In this document: in pieces, positions 26,801 to 36,283 of the stretch | Layout: each line of letters opens with the position of its first letter | How positions within the stretch are numbered: position 1 is the stretch's first letter | Translations under genes and position numbers: made by a program | The notes under the pieces: model-generated | What the model saw: only the letters and a program-made list of their open reading frames with translations | The model's database searches: none | What the model was told of the DNA's origin: nothing | Assembly: GCF_029989365.1 (NCBI RefSeq) | Contig: NZ_JAPRAQ010000015.1 | Span: 62,001 to 126,000, forward strand | Reading direction: 5' to 3' | DNA length: 64,000 nucleotides | Source: Bradyrhizobium sp. Arg816 | GTDB lineage: Bacteria > Pseudomonadota > Alphaproteobacteria > Rhizobiales > Xanthobacteraceae

Positions 26801-27173
26801 CGGCATCGTGCTGCGCAAGGGTTATGGTCTCGGCGCGCAGTCGATGATCGGCGGCGGCTTCCACGCCTCCTTCTTCACCGCGGCCTGGCCGACCGGCGAA
26901 TTCGGCGGCATGGGCCTGGAGGGCTATGTTCGCCTCGGCTTCCGCAAGGAGATGGAGGCGATCGCCGATCCCGAGGAGCGCGAGACCTATTATCGCAACA
27001 AGGTCGCCGAGCTCTATGCCAACGGCAAGGCGGTCTCGATCGCCTCGGTGTTCGAGATCGACAACGTCATCGACCCCGCCGAGACGCGGCGCTGGATCAT
27101 GGCGGGCGTGCGCTCGGTGCCGAAGCCGCCCGCGAGGACGGAGAAGAAGCGGCCGTGCATCGATACGTGGTGA
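23871..27173 (+). CDS. Single-chain acyl-CoA carboxylase (biotin carboxylase + biotin carrier + carboxyltransferase)
   Basis: This 1100-residue biotin enzyme has all functions on one chain. The N-terminal biotin carboxylase (about 1-450) has the ATP-grasp loop KAMAGGGGRGMR and EANPRLQVEH. A biotinyl domain (about 495-570) has the acceptor lysine K529 in ESMKMEH. The C-terminal carboxyltransferase (about 590-1100) has both N- and C-halves (VSGYCFAGNAAMLGCCDV; DTPGFMVGPEAEKTA and GGGFHASFFTAAWPTGEFGGMGLEGYVRLG). Most bacteria split these into two or three genes. Domain order and length match the homohexameric long-chain acyl-CoA carboxylases (LCC) described from Mycobacterium. The acyl-CoA substrate cannot be read from sequence. 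The sigma-54 activator directly downstream may control it. Confidence 0.93.
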   Translation: MSFKKLLIANRGEIAIRIARAAADAGIATVAIHPADDALSLHVRVADEAIEIPGRGARAYLDIEAVVKAAKRAGCDAVHPGYGFLSENAAFAKACADAGIAFVGPKPAALELFGDKVAARQLAKRCGVPIIAGTSGPSSLEEITAFFESLGKGAAIVIKAMAGGGGRGMRVVENVADLAEAHARCQSEARAAFGFDGVYAERLIRQARHIEVQIIGDRHGAISHLWERECTIQRRHQKLIEVAPSPSLSDALRGRIIEAARQLATAASYDNLGTFEFLVDGTAEDSFAFIEANPRLQVEHTVTEEVLGLDLVRAQLAVAAGATLASLGLAEGSIPRPRGYAMQLRVNMETLDELGATHPTGGVLAVFEPPSGPGVRVDSFGYAGYKTSAAFDSLLAKVIVHTPGEAWHDVVAKASRALREFRIDGVVTNIAFLQAVLAHPDFRTNRIATDFIDRNIAKLVEAADGAAKPLYFAATERSGHGAETHVAQIVPEGAVMVAAPLQGTIVTVQVKEGEIVRPGQQLAVIESMKMEHLVMAEQGGRVMKLVAGDGVTLMHGEPIMYLEPLDVAADASAAEADVDLDHIRPDLAEVIARQANTLDANRPASVERRRNTNQRTARENVAQLVDDGSFMEYGSLAIAAQRRRRKLDDLIKSTPADGLVMGVATVNAEKFGAEGARCIVVAYDYTVLAGTQGHMNHKKIDRMLTLAEDWRVPLVFYAEGGGGRPGDTDRLGMTGLDGPSFVQFAKLSGLVPVIGVVSGYCFAGNAAMLGCCDVIIATRNASIGMGGPAMIEGGGLGVYHPAEVGPVTFQSPNGVIDILVEDEEEATRVAQKYLSYFQGAVTEWQAADQRLLRRAIPENRLRVYDIRSVIDLVADKDSVLELRRDYGVGMITALIRIEGKPFGLIANNPRHLGGAIDADAGDKAARFLQLCDAFDLPIVSLCDTPGFMVGPEAEKTAIVRHVSRMFVTGASLTVPLFGIVLRKGYGLGAQSMIGGGFHASFFTAAWPTGEFGGMGLEGYVRLGFRKEMEAIADPEERETYYRNKVAELYANGKAVSIASVFEIDNVIDPAETRRWIMAGVRSVPKPPARTEKKRPCIDTW

Positions 27174-27268
27174 GCGCAGTGCAGCAATAGCTGCGTCCCG
27201 GTTCCCGATTGACATCCCCGCCTGTGCTGCCAGACTTTGCACAATAATACAGGGTGGAGACGTCCGCG

Positions 27269-29125
<1,857 letters not shown>

Positions 29126-29151
29126 CGCTCAGTCGCATGCAGTGTTCGTTC

Positions 29152-29403
29152 TTCCCCTCTCCCCTTGTGGGAGAGGGTGGATCGCCGCGTAGCGGCGAGA
29201 CGGGTGAGGGGTCTCTCTCCGCGATCACAGATATCGTAGGGTGGGCAAAGGCGCACTTGCGCCGTGCCCACCATCTATCCGACACTGCAACGGGAGTGGC
29301 GGGCACGCTTCGCTTTGCCCACCCTACGACTATAATTCCAGACTCGCGGAGAGATACCCCTCATCCGGCGCTTCGCGCCACCTTCTCCCGCAAGGGGAGA
29401 AGG
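29152..29403. repeat. Palindromic element (CCCTCTCCC family), interrupted
   Basis: The left half is 29152 to about 29230 (TTCCCCTCTCCCC, a GCCGCGTAGCGGC hairpin, CGGGTGAGGGG, TCTCTCCGCGA). The right half, about 29338-29403, repeats these blocks inverted (TCGCGGAGAGA, CCCCTCATCCG, a GGCGCTTCGCGCC hairpin, CTTCTCCC, GGGGAGAAGGG). The two halves of what was one palindrome are separated by a second, different palindromic element. Confidence 0.85.
29235..29328. repeat. Palindromic element (CGTAGGGTGGGCAAAG family), inserted inside another
   Basis: CGTAGGGTGGGCAAAG at 29235 is the inverted copy of CTTTGCCCACCCTACG ending at 29328. Internal blocks GTGCCCACCAT and GGCGGGCAC give a second arm pair. 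An independent copy of the same element is at 48232-48323, which shows that the inner unit is mobile or recurrent on its own. Confidence 0.85.
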
Positions 29404-29428
29404 GAAGGGCAGCGCGCTTGGAGCGCTC

Positions 29429-29983
29429 TTACGAAAAATCGCTCCAGCTCAGATGCCGCGAATCGAGGTCGCCGACTGTAACGGTGCCGCGGATCTCGTG
29501 AGGGACGTGGAAGCTGCTGCGCAGATACACCAGCGGCGCGGCCCCGTCGGAATGCGAGACGCCGCGCACCTCGCCGACGAAGATCGAATGCGTCTTGGTC
29601 TCGAATTCCTGCGCCAGCGCGCAGTCGAACGCGGCAACCGCATCCGTCAGCACCGGTGCGCCGGTCACCCCGCGCGTCCACTGCCCGAACGAAAATCGGT
29701 CGTCGCCATTGACGCCCTTCTGGCCGCTGAAGGTGAGCGCGAGCAGGGCGTGGTCCTCGTGCAAAAAGTTGATCGCGAAGGCGCCTTCCTCGCGGATGCG
29801 GGCATGTGCGCTGGCGTTGCGGTTGACGCAGACGATCAGTGACGGCGGATTGTCCGACAGCGAACAGGCTGATGTCACCGTCAACCCGGTGCGCTTGCCG
29901 TGTTCGGCGCCAACCGTGACCAGCGCAACCGCGCCGGCGCATTGGCGCATTGCCAGTTTGAAATCCTTTGCGTCGACGCTCAC
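29429..29983 (-). CDS. Flavin reductase (HpaC/NtaB-like)
   Basis: This 184-residue FMN-binding protein reduces free flavin with NAD(P)H and supplies it to a separate monooxygenase. It has the family blocks LTVTSACSLSDNPPSLIVCVNRNASAHARI (flavin phosphate contacts), AINFL and SIFVGEVRGVSHSD. It follows the luciferase-like monooxygenase gene by 57 bp on the same strand, and together they make a complete two-component oxygenase. Confidence 0.9.
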   Translation of the reverse strand: MSVDAKDFKLAMRQCAGAVALVTVGAEHGKRTGLTVTSACSLSDNPPSLIVCVNRNASAHARIREEGAFAINFLHEDHALLALTFSGQKGVNGDDRFSFGQWTRGVTGAPVLTDAVAAFDCALAQEFETKTHSIFVGEVRGVSHSDGAAPLVYLRSSFHVPHEIRGTVTVGDLDSRHLSWSDFS

Positions 29984-30040
29984 GCCGAAATCTCCGAAAC
30001 GGGGGCGGGTGCGACACGATTGCGCCGCACCCGCCGCGCG

Positions 30041-31138
30041 TCAAGCGGCCTTCTTCGCGGAGCCGAGATGCTTCAGGCGCGGCATCACCTCTTTGCTGAG
30101 CAGCGAGAGCGAGTGGCGCCAGGCCTCCGGCTTGTGCTTGTAGTCGAAGCCGAATACCAGCAGCACGCCGAAGCCGCCGACCTCGTCGTAGATCTTCTCG
30201 ATCTTCTCGGCGACGGTTGCGGGCGAGCCGACGATCCAGTTCCGTTTGGCGCAATATTCGACGGTGACGTCACTGTCGGGCACATCGGGCGCGTGCTTCA
30301 GATAGTCCTTGAAGCCGAAATGGCCGAGCAGGGGCAGGAAGTACTCGTGCATCATCCGGCCCATCATGTCACCGGTCGACAGCTTCCAGGCCTCCTCGTC
30401 GGTGTCGGCGACGAACACCTCGCGTACGAGGCGCCAATCCGCGCGGTTCGGCTTGCGTCCGGTCTTGGCGGCGCCGATCTCGACCGAGTCCCAATGGCTG
30501 CCGACATAGGCCGGGTTGAGGTTGAGGCTCATCGGAATGAAGCCGCGCTCGCCGGCGAGCTTCAGCGTGTCCGAGTTCTTCGACAATCCGGCAACGCCGA
30601 TCGGCGGATGCGGGGCCTGGAGAGGCTTGATGTGCGGCTTGAGGAAGTCGAACATCGTGTCCGGCTTGGTCACCGTCCAGAACTTGCCCTTGTAGGTGAA
30701 GGGCGCGGGATCGGACCACAGCTTCAGGATGATCTCCAGCGCCTCGCGGGTCATGTCGCGGTTCTGTCCGCTCATGCCGTCGACGTTGAACATCGCCCAA
30801 TCGCTCGGCAGGCCCGAAGCTGCGACGCCGAAATTGAGCCGGCCCTCGGAGAGATGGTCGAGCATCGCGACGCGGTTGGCGAGCTCGGCCGGGTGGTGAT
30901 AGGGCAGCAGGAAGCCGCCCGGCCCGATGCGGATATTCTTGGTCTGCATCAGCGCCTGCGCGATCAGGAGGTCCGGCGTGGGATTGGGTTCCCAGGGCGC
31001 GGTGTGGTGCTCGCCGACCCAGGCTTCCTGGTAGCCGAGCTCGTCGAGCCAGCGCATGACTTGCAGGTCCCAGTCGTTTCCTTCCTTCAGGCCGCACTCC
31101 GGCGGATGCGAAGGCATCGTGAAATAGCCGATCTCCAT
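30041..31138 (-). CDS. Luciferase-like flavin-dependent monooxygenase
   Basis: This 365-residue TIM-barrel enzyme of the bacterial luciferase family uses reduced flavin and O2 to oxidise an organic substrate. It starts MEIGYFTMPSHPP, then shows YQEAWVGEHH with the conserved His-His, the IRIGPGGFLLPYHHPAELANRVAMLDHLSEGRLNFGV block typical of the family, and GSPATVAEKIEKI near the C-terminus. The ATG at 31138 has GAGG 8 bases upstream and is preferred over upstream ATGs. The flavin reductase just downstream is the obvious partner. Substrate unknown; alkanesulfonates, terpenoids and aromatic compounds are all possible. Confidence 0.9.
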   Translation of the reverse strand: MEIGYFTMPSHPPECGLKEGNDWDLQVMRWLDELGYQEAWVGEHHTAPWEPNPTPDLLIAQALMQTKNIRIGPGGFLLPYHHPAELANRVAMLDHLSEGRLNFGVAASGLPSDWAMFNVDGMSGQNRDMTREALEIILKLWSDPAPFTYKGKFWTVTKPDTMFDFLKPHIKPLQAPHPPIGVAGLSKNSDTLKLAGERGFIPMSLNLNPAYVGSHWDSVEIGAAKTGRKPNRADWRLVREVFVADTDEEAWKLSTGDMMGRMMHEYFLPLLGHFGFKDYLKHAPDVPDSDVTVEYCAKRNWIVGSPATVAEKIEKIYDEVGGFGVLLVFGFDYKHKPEAWRHSLSLLSKEVMPRLKHLGSAKKAA

Positions 31139-31362
31139 GGGTTTCCTCATCTGATGTTGACGCGTCTTGTTGCGCGTTCCTGGACTTGAACAGGACAGCT
31201 TTAGCAAGCGGTGTGCCACGGCATCGCAAGCGGCGTGCCAGCGCGGCGAGCGCCTCGGACCTGCGAAAAATCGCTGGTTTGAGGCGGCAATAGCCGATAT
31301 CCCGGGGCAGGTTTGCGAGCGTCCGTCTCATTGTCGCGAGACGGCGTCTTGCCGGTGAGACC

Positions 31363-31392
31363 AAGGATACGTGTTGAAAGGATACGTGTTGA
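31363..31392 (+). repeat. Tandem 15-bp duplication carrying the dgoK ribosome-binding site
   Basis: AAGGATACGTGTTGA occurs twice without a gap (31363-31377 and 31378-31392), ending one base before the dgoK ATG at 31394. Each unit contains AAGGA. Only the second unit is at a workable distance from the ATG. Confidence 0.9.
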
Positions 31393-31393
31393 G

Positions 31394-32320
31394 ATGACCG
31401 AACCCGCCTGTGTCGCGGTGGACTGGGGCACCAGCAGTTTTCGGCTCTGGCTGATCGACCGCACCGGCCAGGTGCTGGCGGAGCGCCGCAGCGATGAGGG
31501 CATGCTGGCCGCGGCCAAGGCCGGCTTTGCCGGCGTGCTGCAGTCGCATCTCAGGGCAGTCGCGGCCCCTGCCCAGCTGCCGGTGCTTGTCTGCGGCATG
31601 GCGGGCGCCAAGACCGGCTGGGTCGAGGCCGGCTATGTTGACACGCCTGCGCCGCTCTCCGCTGTGCTGAAGCAGGCCGCGCCAGTGCCCGGCGAGACGC
31701 GCGATATTCGCATCCTGCCCGGCATCGCGCAGCGCGACGCCAAGGCGCCGGACGTGATGCGCGGCGAGGAGACGCAGCTGCTCGGCGCACTCGGCCTCGA
31801 GGCCGCAGGCGACGCGCTGGTCTGCATGCCTGGCACGCATTCGAAATGGGTGCGCGTGAAGGACGGCACGGTCGCGCACTTTTCCACCTTCATGACCGGC
31901 GAGCTCTTCAGCGTGGTTTCGCGCGAGACGATCTTGTCGCTGGCGGTCGCCGGCGCCGATGACGCCGAGGATGTCGCGAGCTTCAAGGCCGCCGTGAAAG
32001 CCGCATATGAGGCGCCGGCCTTCGCGGCCAACCTCCTGTTCGGCGCGCGGTCGCGGCAGCTTCTGTTCGGCGGCACGCCGGCCGCCGCGCGCGAGACGCT
32101 GTCGGGCACGTTGATCGGTGTCGAGCTGGCAGCAGGGCTCTCCGGCACCGTGCCGAAAGCGGGCATCACGCTGATTGCCTCCGGGCGGCTCGCGATGCTG
32201 TACCGGCTTGCCTTCGATGCGCTGTCGGTCACCGTTCAGCCGATCGATGCCGATGAAGCCGTTCGCCGCGGCCTGTCGATGGCCGCTGCCGCGATCTGGA
32301 CGAAACGAGAGGAATCTTGA
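31394..32320 (+). CDS. dgoK: 2-Dehydro-3-deoxygalactonokinase
   Basis: DgoK phosphorylates 2-keto-3-deoxygalactonate at C6 in the De Ley-Doudoroff pathway of D-galactose/galactonate breakdown. The 308-residue protein begins with the sugar-kinase phosphate motif AVDWGTSSFRLWLID, then has VCGMAGAKTGWVEAGYVDTPA, PGIAQRDAKAPDVMRGEETQLLGAL and CMPGTHSKWVRVKDG, all typical of the DgoK family. The start is fixed by the preceding AAGGA and by the kinase motif. The aldolase gene dgoA starts one base after the dgoK stop, so translation is coupled. Confidence 0.93.
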   Translation: MTEPACVAVDWGTSSFRLWLIDRTGQVLAERRSDEGMLAAAKAGFAGVLQSHLRAVAAPAQLPVLVCGMAGAKTGWVEAGYVDTPAPLSAVLKQAAPVPGETRDIRILPGIAQRDAKAPDVMRGEETQLLGALGLEAAGDALVCMPGTHSKWVRVKDGTVAHFSTFMTGELFSVVSRETILSLAVAGADDAEDVASFKAAVKAAYEAPAFAANLLFGARSRQLLFGGTPAAARETLSGTLIGVELAAGLSGTVPKAGITLIASGRLAMLYRLAFDALSVTVQPIDADEAVRRGLSMAAAAIWTKREES

Positions 32321-32321
32321 G

Positions 32322-32954
32322 ATGAGCGTTCCCTTTCCGCCGATGCAGCGTCCGCTGGTCGCGATCCTGCGTGGTGTGAAGCCCGAGGAGACCGAGGCGA
32401 TCGTCGGCGTGCTGATCGAGGCCGGCATGACCGCGATCGAGATCCCCCTGAATTCGCCGGAGCCGTTCCGCTCGATCGCGACTGCCGTGAAGCTCGCGCC
32501 GGCCGGCGTCCTGATCGGCGCCGGCACGGTGCTCACCGCCGCAGATGTCGATCGTCTCAATGACGTCGGCGGCAAGTTGATGGTCTCGCCGAATGTGGAT
32601 ACGCAGGTGCTCATGCGTGCACATCAGTACGCCATGGTGACGTTGCCGGGTGTGTTCTCACCGACCGAGGCCCTGCTCGCCGCGCGCTCCGGCGCATCGG
32701 GCCTGAAATTCTTTCCGGCCGGCGTGCTCGGCGCGTCCGGCATCGCCGCGATTAAAGCCGTGCTGCCGGCCGGCGTGATGATCGCCGCCGTCGGCGGCGT
32801 CTCCGACCAGAATTTTGCCGAATACATCAATGGCGGCGTGACGGCGTTCGGGCTCGGCTCCAGCCTCTACAAGCCCGGCATGACGGCGGCCGATGTCGCC
32901 GCTCGCGCAAAGGTGACAATCGAGGCCTACGATCGGGCGATTGCGAAAGACTGA
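32322..32954 (+). CDS. dgoA: 2-Dehydro-3-deoxy-6-phosphogalactonate aldolase
   Basis: This class I aldolase of the KDPG family (210 residues) splits KDPGal to pyruvate and glyceraldehyde 3-phosphate. It has EIPLNSPEP (active-site Glu), GAGTVLT, and LKFFPAG with the Schiff-base Lys. The context (dgoK immediately upstream) and the EIPLNSP motif favour KDPGal over KDPG. I see no dehydratase, dehydrogenase or transporter of the pathway nearby, so the rest must lie elsewhere. Confidence 0.93.
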   Translation: MSVPFPPMQRPLVAILRGVKPEETEAIVGVLIEAGMTAIEIPLNSPEPFRSIATAVKLAPAGVLIGAGTVLTAADVDRLNDVGGKLMVSPNVDTQVLMRAHQYAMVTLPGVFSPTEALLAARSGASGLKFFPAGVLGASGIAAIKAVLPAGVMIAAVGGVSDQNFAEYINGGVTAFGLGSSLYKPGMTAADVAARAKVTIEAYDRAIAKD

Positions 32955-33034
32955 CGCGGCAATAAACAAGCCGTGATGGCGTCACGGTCGCGCTTTATCC
33001 TATCTTGCCGCATCAGTGAGATCAGGAGACCGAC

Positions 33035-34771
33035 ATGGCGATCAACAACGTGGCCGATCTGTTCGTGGCAACGCTCGAACAGGCCGGCGTCAAGCGCATC
33101 TACGGCATCGTCGGCGACAGTCTGAACGGTCTTACCGAGGCGCTGCGCCGCCGCGGCACTATCGAATGGATCCATGTCCGGCACGAGGAGGTCGCGGCCT
33201 TCGCCGCCGCCGGCGAAGCCGAGATGACGGGCAGCCTGGCCGTCTGCGCCGGCTCCTGCGGCCCCGGCAATCTGCACCTGATCAACGGGCTGTTCGACGC
33301 GCATCGCAGCCGCGTTCCCGTGCTCGCGATCGCGGCGCAGATCCCTTCGGCGGAAATCGGCGGCGGCTATTTCCAGGAAACCCATCCGCAGAACCTGTTC
33401 CGCGAATGCAGCCATTATTGCGAGCTGGTGTCGGATGCGAGCCAGCTGCCTTACGTGATCGAGAACGCCATCCGCGCAGCCGTAGGCCTGCGCGGCGTCG
33501 CGGTGATCGCGATGCCCGGCGACGTCGCGTTCCGCAGCCCGCCCAAGCGCGCGCTGTCGACGACGCGCGGCCTTGCGCTGTCGGCGCCGAAGGTCGTGCC
33601 GCAGGCCGATGAGCTGAAGGCGCTTGCTGATCTCCTTAACGGCGCGGAGCGCATCACCCTGTTCTGTGGTCGCGGCTGCGCCGGCGCGCATGCGCCGCTG
33701 ATGCAGCTGGCCGAAGCGCTGAAGAGCCCGATCGTACACGCGCTCGGCGGCAAGGAGCATGTCGAGTACGACAATCCGTACGACGTCGGCATGACCGGCT
33801 TCATCGGCTTCTCCTCGGGCTACGCCGCCATGCACGCCTGCGACGCGCTGGTGATGCTCGGTACTGATTTTCCCTACAAGCAGTTCTTCCCCACCGATGC
33901 GCAGATCGCGCAGATCGACATCCGCCCGGAAAATCTGGGACGGCGGTGCAAGATCGATCTCGGCATTGTCGGCGACGTCAAGCTGACCATCGAGGCGCTG
34001 CTGCCGCTGCTCAAGACCAAGACGCAGCGGAAACATCTCGACGACGCCATCGCGCACTACAAGAAGGCGCGCGAAGGGCTCGACTCGCTTGCGAAGGGGA
34101 CACCGGGCAGCAAGCCGATCCATCCGCAATATCTGGCAAAAGTCATCAGCGACCATGCTTCTGATGACGCCGTCTTCACCGCCGATGTCGGCACGCCGAC
34201 GGTGTGGGCCGCGCGCTATCTCGACATGAACGGCCGCCGCCGGCTGATCGGCTCGTTCGTGCACGGCTCGATGGCCAACGCGATGCCGCAGGCGATCGGC
34301 GCGCAGGCTTCGCAGCCGGGCCGCCAGATCATCTCGCTCTCCGGCGACGGCGGCTTCACCATGCTGATGGGTGACCTGATCACGCTGACCCAGATGAAGC
34401 TGCCGGTGAAAATCGTGGTCTTCAACAACGGCGTGCTCGGCTTCGTTGCGCTGGAGATGAAGGCGGCCGGGTTCGTCGACACCAATGTCGATCTTGAGAA
34501 TCCCGATTTCGCGACGATGGCGCGCGCGATGGGCATTTTCGCCAAACGCGTCGAGGACCCCGGCGAGCTCCCGGGCGCCGTGAAGGAGATGCTGGCCCAT
34601 GACGGACCCGCGCTGCTCGATGTCGTCACGGCGAAGCAGGAGCTGTCGATGCCGCCGACCATCACGCCCGAGCAGATCAAGGGTTTCAGCCTCTGGGTGC
34701 TGCGCGCGGTGATGAACGGCCGCGGTGACGAGGTGCTGGATCTCGCGAAAACAAATCTGCTACCGCGCTAG
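33035..34771 (+). CDS. poxB: Pyruvate dehydrogenase (quinone)/pyruvate oxidase PoxB-like
   Basis: This thiamine-diphosphate enzyme of 578 residues decarboxylates pyruvate oxidatively to acetate and CO2, passing electrons through FAD to ubiquinone. It starts VADLFVATLEQAGVKRIYGIVGDSLNG, has RHEEVAAFAAAGEAE with the catalytic Glu, and GDGGFTMLMGDLITLTQMKLPVKIVVFNNG as the ThDP-binding GDG...NN motif near the C-terminal third. The C-terminal extension is membrane-associating in E. coli PoxB. The ATG has AGGAGA. It may use pyruvate from the dgo operon directly upstream. Confidence 0.9.
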   Translation: MAINNVADLFVATLEQAGVKRIYGIVGDSLNGLTEALRRRGTIEWIHVRHEEVAAFAAAGEAEMTGSLAVCAGSCGPGNLHLINGLFDAHRSRVPVLAIAAQIPSAEIGGGYFQETHPQNLFRECSHYCELVSDASQLPYVIENAIRAAVGLRGVAVIAMPGDVAFRSPPKRALSTTRGLALSAPKVVPQADELKALADLLNGAERITLFCGRGCAGAHAPLMQLAEALKSPIVHALGGKEHVEYDNPYDVGMTGFIGFSSGYAAMHACDALVMLGTDFPYKQFFPTDAQIAQIDIRPENLGRRCKIDLGIVGDVKLTIEALLPLLKTKTQRKHLDDAIAHYKKAREGLDSLAKGTPGSKPIHPQYLAKVISDHASDDAVFTADVGTPTVWAARYLDMNGRRRLIGSFVHGSMANAMPQAIGAQASQPGRQIISLSGDGGFTMLMGDLITLTQMKLPVKIVVFNNGVLGFVALEMKAAGFVDTNVDLENPDFATMARAMGIFAKRVEDPGELPGAVKEMLAHDGPALLDVVTAKQELSMPPTITPEQIKGFSLWVLRAVMNGRGDEVLDLAKTNLLPR

Positions 34772-35133
34772 CCCCGCTTCACCGAGGGCGCGGGCAGCCG
34801 CTCGTGGCGGTGCTGGAAGCGCTGCCAGTGCAGCACGATGCCGATCAGCAGGGCCGGCACGAAGCCGAGTGCGATCAGGAAATACGGCAGCTGCGTCGGC
34901 GAGATGAATGCAATGGCGATATCGGAGATCAGCCAGAGTGCTGCGAACATCACCGCGAAATCGGTGCGCGGGCAGCGCACATAATAGAACACGGCGGTGA
35001 TGACGATGGCGGGCCCGATCGCGATGCCGATCATCACCGCGGTCAGCTCCTTCGGCGTCAGCGCGTCGAGCACCATCGACGCCAGCAGCCAGAGCGCGGC
35101 GAACATGGCGATGATGTCGAGCGGATGCCGCAA
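34768..35133 (-). CDS. Small membrane protein, 121 aa
   Basis: This protein has four hydrophobic segments in two similar halves: IIAMFAALWLLASMVLDAL plus AVMIGIAIGPAIVITAVFYY, then FAVMFAALWLISDIAIAFI plus FLIALGFVPALLIGIVLHW. The repeated MFAALWLxxxxxxAxxxP block suggests an internal duplication. The C-terminus is basic and cytoplasmic. It has a GAGAGG site before the ATG. The stop overlaps that of poxB on the other strand by three bases (CTAG). Function unknown. Confidence 0.7.
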   Translation of the reverse strand: MRHPLDIIAMFAALWLLASMVLDALTPKELTAVMIGIAIGPAIVITAVFYYVRCPRTDFAVMFAALWLISDIAIAFISPTQLPYFLIALGFVPALLIGIVLHWQRFQHRHERLPAPSVKRG

Positions 35134-35201
35134 TCCAATACCTCTCGCAGGAACCAGGCTATCGTTGTGGCCCGGTCCCTCGCCGTCAAGGGAAAATACG
35201 C

Positions 35202-36110
35202 CTATTCCTCGTCACTTCCGGGCGTTGGCCGCAGCATGAAATGGCCGAAAGCGGTGGCGATCGGCTTGCTCGCATCGTCCTGCCAGGCCCGCGCTTCGAA
35301 GGCGACGATACGCCGGCCCTGCTTCACGATCGAGACATTGGCGACGGTATCGAGGGCACGTCCGGAACGCAGATAGTTGACGGTGAGTCCGATCGGCTTG
35401 GGCAGCGCGGCGATGCCGAGCTCGCGCCTCACGCCGAGGATCGCGGTGGTCTCGAGGAAGGCACCGGTCATGCCGCCATGGATCGCGGGCAGGATCGGGT
35501 TGCCGATGATCTGCGGCGAGAACGGCATCGTCAGCGTGCCGTCGTTATTGACGCGAATGCCGAGGCAGCGCGCGAACGGGCTGTTGGCGAACGGGCCGTC
35601 CGGATCGTCGGGCGCCTCCAGCGTCGGGATGCTGCGCGAATCCATCCTGCGGTCCGCGAGCATGTTGGTGCGGTTGGCGCCGATCATGAAGCAGGCCGTC
35701 GCGGTTGCGACCGGATCGTCCTCGGACTCCTGATAGGCGGTGGAGCGCACGAAGGCGATCGAACGCGTGGTGCGGTAACACACCGAATGCGCCTTGATGT
35801 CGAGGCCCGGTGTCGCCGGCTTCTGATAATCGATGCGCAGATCCAGGGTTGCGATCGCGCGCGTGCCGTCGAGTGCAAGTTGCACCGCCATGCCGCAGCT
35901 TTCGTCCAGCATCGCCGTGACGACGCCGCCATGCAGCACGCCGGTCTCGGTGTCGCCGACGAAGACCGGACGGTAGGGCAGGCTGGACCAGGCCTCGGCG
36001 GGGGCGAAGCGGTCGAGCTGGAGCCCGCTGATATGGCCGTAGTCGGAACGGCGGCTCTTAACCGCCTCGGCGAGTTCCTCGAACGGAAGCGTGGTGGGTG
36101 AAGTGGACAT
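35202..36110 (-). CDS. Tandem-hotdog thioesterase (PaaI-like)
   Basis: This 302-residue protein consists of two hotdog domains in tandem. Each carries the HGG active-site motif at its helix start: GVLHGGVVTAMLDESCG (about 58-74) and AIHGGMTGAFLETTA (about 210-224). It probably hydrolyses an acyl-CoA thioester in the cytoplasm. The duplicated architecture makes it about twice the length of PaaI. The substrate is unknown. It is transcribed alone. Confidence 0.86.
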   Translation of the reverse strand: MSTSPTTLPFEELAEAVKSRRSDYGHISGLQLDRFAPAEAWSSLPYRPVFVGDTETGVLHGGVVTAMLDESCGMAVQLALDGTRAIATLDLRIDYQKPATPGLDIKAHSVCYRTTRSIAFVRSTAYQESEDDPVATATACFMIGANRTNMLADRRMDSRSIPTLEAPDDPDGPFANSPFARCLGIRVNNDGTLTMPFSPQIIGNPILPAIHGGMTGAFLETTAILGVRRELGIAALPKPIGLTVNYLRSGRALDTVANVSIVKQGRRIVAFEARAWQDDASKPIATAFGHFMLRPTPGSDEE

Positions 36111-36162
36111 GACGACGTTCTAGACCAGTGTCGGGTGCCGCGCAAAACCCCGAAAGGGGCTC

Positions 36163-36205
36163 ATCAGGCAGGTCGGCAGTTAGGTCTGCAGTCAGGTCTG
36201 CCTGG
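36163..36205. repeat. Short imperfect tandem repeat
   Basis: Three imperfect copies of a 10-12-bp unit (GGTCGGCAGTTA, GGTCTGCAGTCA, GGTCTGCCTGGG) lie upstream of the small gene at 36284, after the thioesterase start region. No function is evident. Confidence 0.5.
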
Positions 36206-36283
36206 GCCGGTTTGGCCTCGACACGGCGTGCCGAAGCAACGATGGTGGGCGTTTCGTCCGCCGACCAGCCCCGAGGAGTGCCC

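Larger units (their letters stand above)
29126..29428. other. 303-bp gap filled by nested palindromic elements
   Basis: This lies between the convergent AcoR-type gene (+) and flavin reductase gene (-). Nearly the whole gap is repeat sequence, described in the two repeat entries. I see no gene. Confidence 0.85.

Noticed and set aside
27174..27268. Sigma-54 or sigma-70 promoter before the AcoR-type gene
   Set aside because: TTGACA is present near 27208, but no acceptable -10 is found at 16-18 bp. A -24/-12 pair with correct GG-N10-GC spacing is also missing.
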